Assembly (NCBI GenBank): GCA_964019135.1
Contig: OZ025250.1
Span: forward strand, 52,699,357 to 52,763,356
Source of the DNA: Arenicola marina
Taxonomy: Eukaryota; Annelida; Polychaeta; Arenicolidae
DNA length: 64,000 nucleotides
Direction of reading: 5' to 3'
Shown here one piece after another: positions 1-12,700 of this stretch. Below the pieces are notes generated by a model. The model worked only from the letters and a program-made list of their open reading frames with translations. It was not told the DNA's origin and did no database searches. Positions within the stretch are counted from its first letter, which is position 1, and every line of letters begins with the position of its first letter. The position numbers and the translations under genes were made by a program.

Positions 1-344
1 CTGGCTGTTGGCACGTGGTCGATGGATGAGGTTGATATGGGGGTGACCCTGCTACCCCCCCCTCTCTCCCTCATGGTAAAGAAGCTAAAACAGAGCCCTA
101 ACCTAAGCATATGTGAAAATCACATGCCTGGAACTAATTCTATCCTTGTTCTGGGATGGTAGTTAATTCTCACCGTTGAAGCCGAAAGATTGTGTTTTTG
201 CCCGGTGCCTGGATAATGGATATATATTTATGCATGTACATATGATGTGTGTCAATGAGCAAGACACATATAGTACGTAGACTGCAAGCGTGTCTGGGTC
301 GGAGTACGGGTAGAACCGTTCAACGCCGCTGCCCACGATTGTTA

Positions 345-803
345 GGATCCAACACGTCATAGTGACGAAAACGTCGTACCACACGGGCTGCGCCATCTAG
401 GAGCAAATGTACAGTTTCACACTGCGCCTCGATTACTGTGTCCATTGACGGCTGAAATGAATATATGACAGTGACTCTTTAGTTTCAGATATATATAAGT
501 GCTTTTATAAAAGATGGAATACGGGGTATGCCCTCCCCCCGGGTTTATCCATTGGAACCTTCTACTCCTACAAACTTAGATTTCCTAATTTTCCTGCACC
601 TCAATTTTTGAATTGAAAACGTTACTAATCGTCAATCAATCACGTCATTGGCCCCAGGTGGCCCCGCCCCGTCTCCTTCAGAAACGTCACACAGGGTTGT
701 GTGAGCGATAACCGGGATGGTTGACGTCAAATTTGAAACTGTATATTTCACTCTACCAAGGCCGGACGTTTTCGTCACTATGACGTTTTGGGTTCTAACA
801 CGC
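345..803. repeat. 31-base inverted repeat with a 390-base spacer
   Basis: GTCATAGTGACGAAAACGTC at 355-376 is inverted at 768-788 as GACGTTTTCGTCACTATGAC, and the pairing extends over GGATCCAACAC. It could be a small non-autonomous DNA transposon; no target duplication was checked. Confidence 0.6.
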
Positions 804-1079
804 AACAACTAAATGGGAAGTAGCCGAGAGGAGAGACTGACGACATAAAGGGGTGGGCTTGGAGCGTTCCGAGTGTAGTCTGTGCTGGGAAATCAGCCGC
901 CTACAGCGTATCGAATCTGGTATGAAGTGCGGTGTATAATTCACATTTGATTTACGTACCGTCGTCCGCCATGTGAGCGTATGCAATCTGGCATTGGGCA
1001 GTGATGGCGGCTGTCGGTAGAAAGGTAAGTTGCGGGGAGTTGTAGTTACCATGTTCGAACGAGGCCTGCAGCCCGGACG

Positions 1080-1165
1080 GAGCCACTGCTGGCGGGGTCG
1101 CTGGCGGGGTGGCTGGCGGGATGGCTGGGTCGCTGGCATGGTCGCTGACGGGGCGGGCTGGCTGG
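1080..1165. repeat. GGCTGGCGGGGT minisatellite
   Basis: About six degenerate 12-bp units (GCTGGCGGGGTC, GCTGGCGGGATG). The open frames crossing it lack any family match and look compositional. Confidence 0.75.
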
Positions 1166-1574
1166 CTCCCGTCATTCTACAAATAGAACGAGGCCCCGCT
1201 CCGCTTGTGGGAGGCACTGCTGCCCATCGCAGCGTTTGTGGGTGGAGAGTGCCATCTTCCCATAGATCGAGGGATGGGTATAGGTAAGGGATGCTGAGAA
1301 CGTTTACTCTCTATGGGATAACCCCAGCAGGGCATAAACCTGCGTGCCGCCCGGTCACGGGAGAAGAATTGCAATGCAAGATATACGTATTGCGTTGGAA
1401 TCCTTGAAAACGACGCCTACGCACCATTCGGCGAATGTGGGTTTTAGTCATAGCAGGAAACAACGGGCGATAATAAAGCCATCTGGTTGGATGGATGGGT
1501 GGATTGATGGATGCGGTTTGGGCCATATGGCATCAATCCGCTTGATGCTATGTGATGTAAACCGCGTACATCAA

Positions 1575-1745
1575 CAGGTGTTTGTAACGTTAGCCCCAGC
1601 GACCAGTGCGAGGTTCGAACCCCGCCTGCACCAATGTTTGTGCGGGATAAAGATCCCATGTCTTTCTTCGAAAAGAGTATATGGGAGTTAACTTCCGGAG
1701 ACATGGCTCCTCTCTACCTTGACCCTTCTTATTGTCGCGATATAA
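1575..1745 (+). mobile_element. tRNA-like SINE sharing the SINE-A body (SINE-D)
   Basis: B box GGTTCGAACCCCGCC at 1612, then CACCAATGTTTGTGCGGGAT, AAAGATCCCATGTCTTTCTT, GAGACATGGCTCC. The head differs from SINE-A. Confidence 0.7.
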
Positions 1746-1878
1746 CCTACGCAGGTGTTACTTGGTCAATCATTCACGGTGTGTTATTTAGTGTTCATTA
1801 ACTTAACACAGTTACAGCTGTGAGTTGTTTTACACGGACGTGTTTCAGTGTTTATCTTCACGCCACCTTTTCGATAAT

Positions 1879-1881
<3 letters not shown>

Positions 1882-1963
<82 letters not shown>
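1882..1963. repeat. (CA)n microsatellite
   Basis: About 40 CA dinucleotides with two GACA interruptions. Confidence 0.97.
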
Positions 1964-1966
<3 letters not shown>

Positions 1967-2094
1967 AACCAACGTAGTGATAAATGCCGTAAAATCGAAC
2001 ATTTTACGGCATAATAACTCGCCGCCACGCCGCCTTTCCCTATAACTTCGTTTAAGATACCGAAGCTAACTACAAAGGGTGGCGGTAGTCGTGG

Positions 2095-2284
2095 GGGCGC
2101 GGGGGGGGGGGTAGACGAGGGTTCGGGGGTGGACGGGGTCGGGGGTACAGGTGGATGGGGGTGGCGGGAGGATAGGGGTGGACGAAGGGGCGGAGGTGGA
2201 CGGCGTCGGGGGTGGAGGCGGACGGCCTCGGGGGTGGAGGTGGACGGCGGGGGGACGATATCTATATATATATATATATATATA
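2095..2284. repeat. G-rich minisatellite then (TA)n
   Basis: Units like GGTGGACGGCGTCGGGGGTG to 2255, followed by TATATA to 2284. Low-complexity, non-coding. Confidence 0.88.
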
Positions 2285-2394
2285 TGCATGTAAATGGAAA
2301 TATGTATATCACCTGCTAGGCGTGTGTCTACAGGTTAGGCTACTCTGGCTCAGTGGGTATAGTGAGTAAACAGGCTGACCTTCAGACCAACAGG

Positions 2395-2660
2395 GGGCGG
2401 GGGGGTACTTAATACATTGCTCTGGGCGGGGGGAGGGGTACTTAATACATTGCTCTGGGCGGGGGGGGGGGGAATTAATACATTGCTCTGGGCGGGGGGG
2501 TTTCGCGGTAAACCCCGCCCTTTTTCACCGCCATATCCGCTCGGTCGGGGCGTTTGACGGCCACACTGGGAAGGTTTTTTTTTTTTGTTCTTCCACCCCC
2601 CACCCCCCTCCCGGTCGCAAGCTTTCAAATATCCGCTCTATAGGGGTATCTTTTTCATCC
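2395..2660 (+). repeat. Dispersed repeat copy with a 38-bp internal repeat
   Basis: Three GTACTTAATACATTGCTCTG units, then GGTTTCGCGGTAAACC and CGCCATATCCGCTCGGTCGG. A second copy of the same order lies at 11345-11580. Confidence 0.8.
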
Positions 2661-3164
2661 TAAATGTCCGGTCTATATCTTATCTTTTTCATCACAAATG
2701 TCCGCTCCCTCAGGCATCAAGAAGCACCCGCGGACCCCCCCCCCCCCCCACCACCAGATTCGTATAACAGCCCCCCCCCCCCCCCCCCCGGCCTGTAGAC
2801 CCCTGTATCTGGGTGTTTCAGCTAACCTCGCCTCCTACTTGGTTGTGCAGTTGACCATGTGTCTGTGATGAGCAGTCTGTTCTTCCCCCGCATTCTGGGA
2901 CAGCATTTCATTCAGGACCATCAAATGGAAGATACGAGCTGTGAAATTACCCCATTAACGTTGATAGCTTAGTCAGAAGCGGATACGGAGCACGCCATGT
3001 CGCATGTTTTATGGCGCAATTTGTGTGACTATTCGTCTGAATCCGTCCAGAACGCTCCAGCGATCCGGAATCCGCTAGGCCGTCACGTGTACACGTGTGT
3101 GTGTGTGTGTGTGTGGGTGGGGGGGGGGGGGGGGTGCTGCCACTTATTGGCTGGCCATACGGCC

Positions 3165-3640
3165 AATCTTCCATGTTAACGCCCACAAAATGAATATATT
3201 ATACTTCCTATGGCACCGAGGAAAATATGTCAATACAATAATGAATAATGTTTATTATTGTGACTTATACTTTGGGTGGTTGATTGTATATATTTAGACC
3301 ATTTAACCACTTTTGGTCATATCGCGTCAATGGGACAAGGAAGGGAGAGTGGAGCCATGTCCTCGGGGGTAACCCCTACAATTTCGAAGTAGGACATGGG
3401 ATCTTTATCCTGCGACCAAACAGACCTGGCCACAGCGGGGCGCGAACCACCGATCCACGTGCCCTTATGCTCTCGGGTGGCCAGAGCACTCAAGGCGAGC
3501 GCTCTAACCCACTGAGCTTCAATCTTCCATCTTAAAGCCCACGAAAGGAATCTATTATACTTCATATGGCGCTATATGGAAAAGAAAGCCTATGCAATAA
3601 TTAAATAATTCTCATTATTGTTACTTCTACTTTGGACACC
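3165..3640. repeat. 110-bp direct duplication flanking a SINE-A copy
   Basis: 3165-3273 (CAATCTTCCATGTTAACGCC ... GTTATTATTGTGACTTATAC) matches 3520-3637 (CAATCTTCCATCTTAAAGCC ... CATTATTGTTACTTCTAC) with about 80 per cent identity by eye. The SINE lies exactly between them. Confidence 0.85.
3276..3519 (-). mobile_element. SINE-A (tRNA-derived), full-length
   Basis: On the complement: an A-box region AGCTCAGTGGGTTAGAGCGC, B box GGTTCGCGCCCC, then GGATAAAGATCCCATGTCC, GGGGTTACCC, and the tail region AAAGTGGTTAAATGGTC. This is the commonest SINE family here. Confidence 0.9.
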
Positions 3641-4231
3641 TACTGTGTTGTAAGGCTCCTAACTTTCAACGGTTACTGGATATGTTTCTCCAAAGCCGCC
3701 AATTGCTTCACAATGTTTTGCGAGAATTGCAGTAATATTAATACCATAAAACACTTTAAGGCGTCATGAAGTCGATACCAATCTGTAATTTTTGGAATCT
3801 GTGGACATCGGTTTCGTTTTTGGAAAACATCCGTACTGATGTGGACACTAGCGCGTGTTTTTGCGGCTCTACGAAACATGAAAGATGATGCAATACCGCG
3901 TGCCGAAATCGTCATCCTGTGTATGTGCAATATAATCCCCCCAATATGGGCCATAGTGCTGCGCAGCCGATTGTTTTCCCTTAAGTAAACATGCTGCCCG
4001 CAGTGTGCCGCCCGCAGTGTGCCGCCCGCAGTTTGTTTGCTTTTCAGCACACTGCGGGCAACAAACTAAAATGTGCTGCCCGCAGTGTGCTTGTTGTTCG
4101 CGCCCGTCGCCCCACCAGGGCTGCGTGCCGGAGCACGATCGGCTGCCGCGAACATTGTTGGTCACTCGTAACTTGCTACTGTACGACATTGGTCACATCG
4201 AACTATTTCCATTTGTTGCGGGGATAACCAA

Positions 4232-4430
4232 CGAATAATTATCCTTACTTTGGAAATAGCAGCACAATCTAAAAGGTGTAAAATATTGATAAATAAAAGA
4301 TAATTATAAAGCATCTATATTTACGGGTTATCACCACTTATCTGAGAAGAATCGTCGTTCAGAGTTTAATATTATCTTGCGGGACTGCTCTTGATCGCGG
4401 CGAACCATACCCCACTTCCGCTTCAAAAAG
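4232..4430. repeat. Dispersed repeat, copy 1 (partner 38208-38390)
   Basis: AATTATCCTTACTTTGGAAA, TAGCAGCACAATCTAAA, AGAGTTTAATATTATC and GAACCATACCCCACTTCCG; the same order at 38208-38390. Confidence 0.82.
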
Positions 4431-5197
4431 CATGGAGAAATATTGTTTGTGTCTTAAAAAAGGATAACCTCGCAGTACGCACGTAAGTTTGGTATCATTA
4501 AAATTGCACAGGGTTGCTTTGTCAGGTCAGTGATTTGTAGAGCGATCGCGCCAAATTCGCGGAAAATATGGGCCGAAACGTGAGTCTACGGCATTTATGA
4601 CTTTGACTTTAGTCTATAGTAAAGTCAAAGTCATAAATGCCGTAGACACACGTTTCGGCCCATATTTTCCGAGAATTTGCCTCGATCACTCTCAAAATGC
4701 CTGACGTGAGAAAACAACACTAAACCATTTTAATGATACCAAACTTACGTTTGTACTGCGATGTTATCCTTTTTTATGACACAAAGAATATTTCTCCATG
4801 CTGACACGCCATTGGCAGAAAACGCTCTGTCGCCAAAATACTAAAACACACGTCATAAAATGATGGTTGCCATGGCGCCGAATGTGCTTTAAACAATACA
4901 TGCTCTATATTTATACCAGCCACGAGGATGCCATGGCAACTATAGAGCCTTTCATTGTCTGGGATTTAGTCTATTTGTGAAAGTGTGTCTGCTGCCAATG
5001 GAGTGTCAGCATGGAGAAATGTTGTTTGTGTCATAAAAAAGGATAACATTGCAGTACAAACGTAAGTTTGGTATCATTAAAATGGTCTAGTGTTGCTTTC
5101 TCACGTCAGTGATTTGTAGAGCGATCGCAGCACAATCGCGGCAAATATGGGCCGAAACGTGTGTCTACGGTATTTATGACTTTGACTTTAGTGTAAG
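4431..5197. mobile_element. Foldback (MITE-like) element with an extra arm: three copies of a 190-base arm
   Basis: Arm 1 (4431-4617) and arm 2 (4622-4815, reversed) form a near-perfect palindrome around TCTATAG, with GGTATCATTAAAAT, GATTTGTAGAGCGATCGC and GCATTTATGACTTTGACTTT in each. After a 180-base spacer, arm 3 (4990-5197) repeats arm 1 and is inverted to arm 2. The end pieces GACACNCCATTGGCAG and CTGCCAATGGAGTGTC extend the arm 2/arm 3 pairing. No transposase is seen, so it is non-autonomous. Confidence 0.85.
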
Positions 5198-5380
5198 TTA
5201 CATCCCTGATGACTTGGCTACCCTTCCTTCCTTGATATATTAGACGATCTGGTAGGCTGGTAGCCGAGAGATAACCCTCAGGTATATCGGGTTGGGACTG
5301 CTCCATGAATATCTATAGCTGGGTAAAGAAGTTCAGCCTAGTGTAAGTTACATCCCTGCCTTGATATAAAAGACGATCTG
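5192..5380. repeat. Short direct repeat, TAGTGTAAGTTACATCCCTG
   Basis: It occurs at 5192 and 5339, each followed by CTTGATATA and AGACGATCTG, so it is a 147-base tandem duplication with indels. Confidence 0.75.
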
Positions 5381-5879
5381 TGTCTACAATTGACGCAATA
5401 TGTCCTCTGCTAGGACACGGGCCACGCATGGAAGCACAGCTTCAAGATGTTTTGCTCTACTCATCAATCATCTAAGCATTTTTCTCTTTTGCTTCTTCGG
5501 AATGTGAAGCGTCTGTGTTGAGTCATAACTGTTGTGCCCGAGAACCCAGACAGATGAGCCTGGGATGAGTGAATTGACGTATGTCTGCATACGTGCCTGA
5601 ACTGGGCCGAAGTGCTCCTGGGACGATGCGATGGAAGGGCCACACAGGCACACGTGGGATTCGAAATCCGCCACCGGTTGGTGTGCAGTCGAGATGACCA
5701 TAGAAGACCTGTGTTATTCACTGCTACCTTTGACAATGAGACAGTATAATCTTTCACAACGGTATCATGGAACCTTCACAACCTGGCTCGTCGGTTACTG
5801 AGACATCCGGTAACGCAGCGTCATCTGATAAAACACCGTTCCACACTCACAGCTAAGCTCTGCCCAGGGTTGAGTCCTT

Positions 5880-6080
5880 TTGTCGTTAAGCGAGAGTGTG
5901 AAATGAGCAATCATAGCTGATGGTAGGTACAAGCGAAAAGTACTCATGTCTGAAACTGACAAGAAAGTGACCTGGTGCTTTGTTTGTCGCACTTGTTTTT
6001 TTTTGGTTTGACCTTTTTGGTTCCATGAGTGGAGAAAAGCAACCGTGACGTCACTGAATGATTGACAGCCTGGATTGGTC
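5880..6080. repeat. Dispersed repeat, copy 1 (partner 27525-27715)
   Basis: AATCATAGCTGATGGTAGGT, GAAACTGACAAGAAAGTGAC, GCTTTGTTTGTC and GTGACGTCACTGAATGATTG, matched in order at 27540-27700. Confidence 0.82.
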
Positions 6081-8649
6081 TGTTGTCTAGATGCATGATC
6101 TGATAATTGTCTGTCGATGTTTCTACCCTGCTCTTCTGTGGTGTTGAGATTAATTCTTGAAGTACCAAAATTAGCATAATTAAGTATATAATATTCGCGA
6201 TGATATGTGTAACTTTATATTCTAGCTGATATCGTGTTCATTCTTATTGCATGTTAATTTATGTGATATTTGTTTCATATTAACAAGTCAGTTAACATCA
6301 GAATCAACGCCATTTTGCCAACGACTAAGCAGAAAGTGTTTTTTATGATCAATTAACTACAAAGCACACTGGAAATGTGTTGTTTTTTTCAATATCAATT
6401 AAGTGCGCATCGTATATTGCTGCTAAGGCTATCTATCTTATTATGTTTTAATTGTTTCAGATTCCCGTGTGAGGGGACGTCGCTTGAGAACAGCTGCTCA
6501 TCAGTGGAGTTAACTACTCTTTAAGTACATGTGCGTCACGCGTCCATCTACGGCTGACGTCATCGTCTCTCATCACCATGGATACCCGTAGCACCAAGGG
6601 GCGCGTCACCGCTGTGCGACTTTTCAGTGATTGCGTTGTTATGGTAACGGAATTGAACTCGTGCATATCTAACACCTTGAGTCCTCTTTGTACGTTCATA
6701 CCATGGACTTTTAGTGAACACCAGTCGTGTCTTTAACGAACGCTTCCCAACGTCGTCAGTGACCCCACAACCGTGAGTGAAACCGACAACTGTTTTTGTT
6801 TGACAATTGTATATTCTCCAAGGAGTGGAGTCGCAGCTGTCAATCAAAAAGGAAGGCGCCAATCGGGAGACTTAACCAGCAGTGACCCCGCCCCCCCGTC
6901 GAGGTCGGTCGGCACCTCAGGTTGTTGTTGTTGCTGTTATTGTTGTTGACAAGGAGTTATCTCAGGTTAAGAGTGCTTATTGAAGCGTAAGTTGGTGACA
7001 TGAGCTGTTGAACTCTGCTGGATAAAGGCTTGTCGCCGAAGTGTGGTAGAAGGCAGCTCGCACCCCGCGGGGCCTCGTCTGTTGTTGGAGCCGCAGTGAG
7101 GAGGTCACCCTCGTCACCGTCACCGTGAACGCCCCATCTTCGAGGCTTCTCAGACTGATCCAAGTCGTTCTCGGTTATCGCTGTGGAATCTACATCAGAT
7201 CATTCACCGAGGCTTCACACACAAGCCACTGGGTGTCTTTAACCGCACAGTGCTGCGTCCATGTCTGTGGAGCTGACGCGTATTAGCATCCACTTGACGC
7301 TTTGCATCTCGTGAGTTAAGTTTACACCCACTTTCCGAAGCCACATCCTCAAGACTCGTCAATGTGAATCGCGACGTCGTCAACACCCGAAATATTAATT
7401 TTGGCTCGAAGCCTGGACTATTTTTTTCTCTTCTGGATGTGATATTTGCCGCCACGTGGCACGCTCTTCACTAAATATCGCCCGTTTGGCATGCCAAAGA
7501 CGGCCGCGGTATCCGATTAGAAAAAAATAAGCCTCCGAAATCTGTGCCTGCGTCTGCACTCGTGTATCTGCGTGTTGCGTTATATATATATTGTATATAT
7601 ATATATATATATTGTTAATGTGTATCGCAGTGTAGTGTTCATAAAGTGCCAACTGGACCTGATTTTTGTGGCAGATTGTCGGTTATCTGCGGTTTCGGAG
7701 TAATACAAAGTACTTATTGTAACTTGGTGACATTGGATTGTGAGAGACTGCTATCCAGGCTTTGGGCAACATCTTCACCCCCATATCAACCAAGTGTCCT
7801 ATTTATAAGGTCTTTGGAGAGGGCTGAGATTTGGGTCGCGGGTTTGTTATTGTTTTCACCTTGTTTTTACCCTGCCCCCCCCCTCTTCCACCCATCGACC
7901 CCTCCACTCCCCTCTGGAGCCTAAGCAAACACGCTCCAGGTGAGAATTACGTGGGTGTTATTGTTATTATAGGATAATCTCTGACGTAGCTTTTGTTAGT
8001 CGCATTAATTGTCAGTAGGGGGTGTTGTTATTTTGTTTGCGGTTTATCTCCAAAGCCGTATGCACATAGTGGCATTTAAGCGAGGCATTCATTCTCCGTA
8101 CTTAGTTTGTCTGCGATATTCTTAACTGTAATAAGACTTAACTGGTGTGCGGGTGTCGATAAAGGCGGTCGATATTTAAATACCGTCTTATTTTTAGCCG
8201 TGACGTAATATTAGTCTTCGTTCGCAATTTATTTAGCCCTTTGCGTTGCAGTCAGGCAGGTGGGCCTCTCTCGTATTGCATATGTCTTAAGTAGGTTGTT
8301 CCATCATCCAGCCCCTACCCTCCCTCCCCCCCCCACCACACACACACACACCTCCAAAAGCAGTGTAAGCCGTGATACTCGCTGGGTACAAGTGGTGGAA
8401 CCACTGCAGAGCCTGTCTGGGTCACTGATACGTGGAGGGCCTCGCCCATTTGGCCGCAGCTGCGTTGACACTACTTAATACGCCGTTCGAATGTGTGGTC
8501 CCCAGTAGTCTGTTGCGCCATCGTTGCACAATAACCGGGCGTCGATTTCATCGCAGACTCGCGCCTTCGAAGACGTTCTCGAAGTTGCGCGAACGAGGTT
8601 GCTGACGTCGGCGTTGTGAAGATCCGACGATCGCGTCGTGTGAAACGTA

Positions 8650-8893
8650 ACTCGCGGCCAAGCGCAAGGAACTGACAATTGCTGTGGATTGGATTTACTG
8701 TCGTGGTGCAGTCAACAGCGTCTTGTCAATGTGGTGTGATGTCGTACTGACGTAGTCACCGTGTATACGCATCTCGTCACATGTCAAGCACAAGGAACTG
8801 ATCACGATTGTGGATTGAAGAGTCCTCAACGTGAACTATTTTGTGGTGGACTCAAAGTATTGTTGCCAAGGTGGTGTGACTCGTACATATGCC
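8650..8893. repeat. Diverged 122-bp tandem duplication upstream of SLC7
   Basis: AAGCGCAAGGAACTGACAAT ... AATGTGGTGTGATGTCGTAC (8658-8747) is repeated as AAGCACAAGGAACTGATCAC ... AAGGTGGTGTGACTCGTAC (8787-8887). It lies 350-600 bases before the SLC7 start codon, possibly in the 5' UTR or promoter region. Confidence 0.7.
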
Positions 8894-9243
8894 GAATGGG
8901 AGCGTTCGGAGCTGTTTAACAGTCAACGGGACATTAATTCGTCAGGCGTTTTGTGATTTTTGTACGTTTGCGATTGAATAGTAGCCTGTAGTGCAAAGCA
9001 CATTTTGCCCCGACCAAGTCAACGTGAAAGTGATATTTCGATGTAACTTTGTTAGCAACCTACTTATTCGTCTTTCGTGAGCATATCGCCATTTGCCGAA
9101 AACGCTTGGCTTGTGTTGATAAACAATATATATATGTTATAAGATAACAGATTGTGGGTAAATCTACACCAACGCCGCTTTGGGACTGAACATTTGTGGA
9201 TCACCTCCTAAAGCAGAAACAAAAGTAGGTCACCACCAGGGCC

Positions 9244-9790
9244 ATGGGTGACAGCCACGCTTACCCGGGCGACATGGAGGTTGCCACGGCCCCGGAGCGG
9301 GGGCGGCTACCCCCCCAGTCCGGGGCCCCCCACGAGCTGACACCCCTGGGGAGTGAGGACTCGGTCACCTCCACGGAGACGGTCAAGCTGAAGCGGACCA
9401 TGGGGCTGTTCTCCGGCGTCGGCATGATGGCGGGGACCATCATCGGAAGCGGGATCTTCGTCTCCCCGAAGGGCGTCCTGATGGAGTCCGGATCTGTCGG
9501 GTTGTCCCTGGTGATCTGGGCCGCCTGCGGGGTCATCACCCTGCTGGGGTCCCTCAGCCTGGCGGAGCTGGGGTCCTTCATCACCAAGTCCGGCGGGATA
9601 TACAACTACATCGACGAGGCGTTTGGCGGGTTCGCCGCCTTCATCTACCTGTGGGCCGCCCTACTCATCATCTTCCCCGCCGCCAACGCCGCCATCGCCA
9701 TCACCTTCGCCAACTACGCCATGTACCCGTTCTTCCCGCACTGCGAGCCCCCCTGGGCCGCCAACCGACTGCTCGCCGCGCTGGCCATCA
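9244..9790 (+). CDS. SLC7 coding exon 1
   Basis: Starts with ATG in a strong initiation context and encodes a hydrophilic N-terminal tail of about 50 residues, then TM1-TM4 including GSGIF, KSGGIY and FPHCEPP. It ends in phase 1 (ATC A|GTGAGT). It is GC-rich with strong codon bias, unlike the AT-rich flanks. The donor is the seed of the 68-bp repeat that follows. Confidence 0.96.
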
Positions 9791-12700
9791 GTGAGTACAG
9801 CCGCTTTATTACCGTATTTCTTCCAATAATCGTCATAGTTAAGTAATAAGCGCTATCATTGAGTGCAGCCTCTTTATTACCGTATTTTTTCCAATAATCG
9901 TCATAGTTAAGTAATAAACGCTATCATTGAGTGCAGCCTCTTTATTACCGTATTTCTTCCAATAATCGTCATAGTTAAGTAATAAACGCTATCATTGAGT
10001 GCAGCCTCTTTATTACCGTATTAACTGCAATATGGGTCATATATGAATTAGTTCGCATATTATTACCGTCTTTCCTTCAGTTAACGTCATAATTAAGTAA
10101 TAAGTGCTATCATTGAGTGTAGCCGCTGTCTTGCCGTATTTCTTACAATAATCGTCATAGTTAAGTACATCTTATAATCGCTAACTCTTGTTGCCGTATA
10201 TCCTCCAAAGATTGCCATAAGTGACAATACCTATTACCGTATTTTCTCGAACGATATCGATCAGTAAGCACACATTTCATAGTGGAATACTTATCTGGGC
10301 TGCATCCAAAAGATATAAATAGATGTCGGTTGTTGATTACGCATTGGGGCCTCCGATCGCATTGTAACTGCTTTCGTCAATGCCATACTCCTCAAATATA
10401 CGTTCTGTGACCTTTTCACCCTACTATAAATTGTCCCAGAAGTTCATTGGGCCGACTTATTCCTTGTGTACATAACATCTGTGATCAAATATATGCCCCT
10501 AAAATTACTATGTATTATGGCCGCCAATATTTTCAGTCTGAAGGAGTTTGATTTGAATAACTTGCCGCTGACATTACAATATCGTACTTTTATTATCATA
10601 CCAATCTTCATATTAATATTTAAAACGATGCGCCTGATTGGCCGGAATGGGCCGGCCCGGTAGCTCAGTGGGTTAGGGCGCTCGCCTTGTGTGCTCTGGC
10701 CACCTGAGAGCCTAACGGCACGTGGATCGGTGGTTCGAGCCCCGCTGTGGCCATGTCTGTGTAGTCTCAGGATAAAGATCCCATGTCCTTCTTCGCAAAG
10801 AGTATCGGGTTACCCCCGGGGACATGGCTCCACCCTCCCTTCCTTCTCACATTGACTCCATATGACCAAAAGTGGTGAAAGCGTCCTGAATATATACAAC
10901 CAACCAACCATATAACCCCGTGTGGCGAAAAGGTCACCTAGATCATTTTTTGGCCGGACCAAAAAGCCCCTGCTGTCACCGATCGCAAATTATCGGCGTG
11001 CCTACCTGCCCACCCCCATCTCACTATTTCTCCTCTCACCTGCTGTCACCGATCACCAGTTACCGGCGTTTCTACCTTCCCACCCGAATCTCACCTGAGT
11101 CCAAAGGTGTATTTGTTTATGTGATGTCACGCGTGCTCGTAATTGTACATTTCCTGCCGCGGCACTGCTACTTATTACAAAGCATCGCGAAGCACACAAA
11201 CTAATGACGTTTACCACTAGGTTGAAAACCCGTAGTTAATTGATATCACGGGCAAGGCTTAGAGACTCTATTTGAAAGGTTGGCATGGGTGAAATATAGA
11301 CAAAAGAAATTTTGGATGATTCAAGGACTAATTTTTATTTGTGGTTTGACCCGGGGGAGGGGGTATTTAATACATTGCTGTTAGCGGGGGGGTTCCGCGT
11401 TAAATCCCCCCCCCTTTTTTTCACAGCCAAAATCCGCTCGGGCGGGGCGTTTTACCGCAAAAATCCGCTCGGTCGATGTTTTGCCGCCAAAATTGACTCG
11501 GTCGAGGCGTTTTACGGCCAAAATGCGCTCGGAAGGGGTATTTTTTCGCGCGGAACGCAGGAAGAAATATTTCTGTGGTCATGGGGGCATATGTAGCGAC
11601 CGGTGCGTGGTTAGAGTCCCAACTGTGCAAATGTTTGTGCAGGATAAATATCCCATGTCTTTCTTTTTTTCACAAAGAGAAGGTTACTGCCAGATACATG
11701 GCTTCCCCTTAACCATTAACACCCATCAGCCAACACGTGAACACGCAAAGTAGGGTCAAATCCGGGCTCGGACGCCTAATCTGGGGCATGTTACATCCCT
11801 TCATCGTCTTTATTCTTGTTTGTATCTCTTTAAACTGTCCAGTTGCCACTATGAAACCCTTAAGATCACACCGAAACCCTTAGGATCACACCGAAACCCC
11901 TTAGGATCACACCGAAACCCTTAGGATCACACCGACACCCTTAGGATCACACCGAAACTCTTAAGATCACACCGAAACCCTTAGGATCACACCGAAACCC
12001 CTTAAGATCACACCGAAACTCTTAAGATCACACCGAAACCGTTAAGAACAACACAAAAATCCGTGTGTGTCATTTGTTTCCCAGTTAACCTTGAGATATA
12101 GATACGTTAACGTGTGTGATTTATTGATTACTGGGCCAAGGCAACAAACACTCGCGGAGGTTCAGCCGGGAGGAAAACACATTCCCCGAAAACCTGTTCA
12201 TCAGCTGAGATGGGCCGCCGGTGACTGTCTCAGGGAAGGCTGGTACCTGTGCCTCTCATGGCCGCTGCTACAGTCGGTTGTACAGTCGATGAAGGGGGCA
12301 TTGGGGGTCGGATGAGGGTGGGTGAGAATGCGTTGGGGGGGGGGGGGGGAGTGGGGCGGTGACCCACATCTCAGCCAGCCAGGAGAGGGAACCCTTCCTC
12401 CGTCGTCTGTCCGTTGACCTTGTCTGCCTCATCGTCTTCTGCCTATGGGTATGGCTGTGGCTGTAGCCGTGGCTGTGGCTATAGCCGTGGCTATGGCTAT
12501 GGCTGTGGCTGTCGCCGTGGCTCTCGGGCATTGGCACTGGGCCACCAGCGGTGGGATATCCCCCTTCCACCTCCTCTCAGCGCCTCGCCCTGGCCCGATG
12601 GCTGCTGCGGCGATACGGTATCGATGCTGTCCACCACCCCCCCCCACCCCTGTCCACCCACCACCACCCCAGCCCCCCCCCCCCCCTATCCACCCACCAA

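Larger units (their letters stand above)
5380..9243. other. Upstream region of SLC7; no gene seen
   Basis: Apart from the repeats listed separately, I see no coding exon with splice sites or family similarity. Open frames near 6560-6860 and 5464-5757 have no recognisable motif. The promoter and any untranslated first exon of SLC7 probably lie here, but I cannot place them. Confidence 0.5.

Noticed and set aside
795-1374. Possible small genes near the left edge
   Set aside because: The frames overlap each other on opposite strands, cover a 12-bp minisatellite, and show no recognisable domain.
10651-10740. Functional tRNA genes at the SINE heads
   Set aside because: They have A- and B-box-like parts but run on into SINE bodies, lack a matching acceptor stem and occur as diverged multiple copies.
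11858-12055. Interstitial telomere repeat
   Set aside because: The unit is a 20-mer that happens to contain CCCTTA, not a TTAGGG hexamer run.
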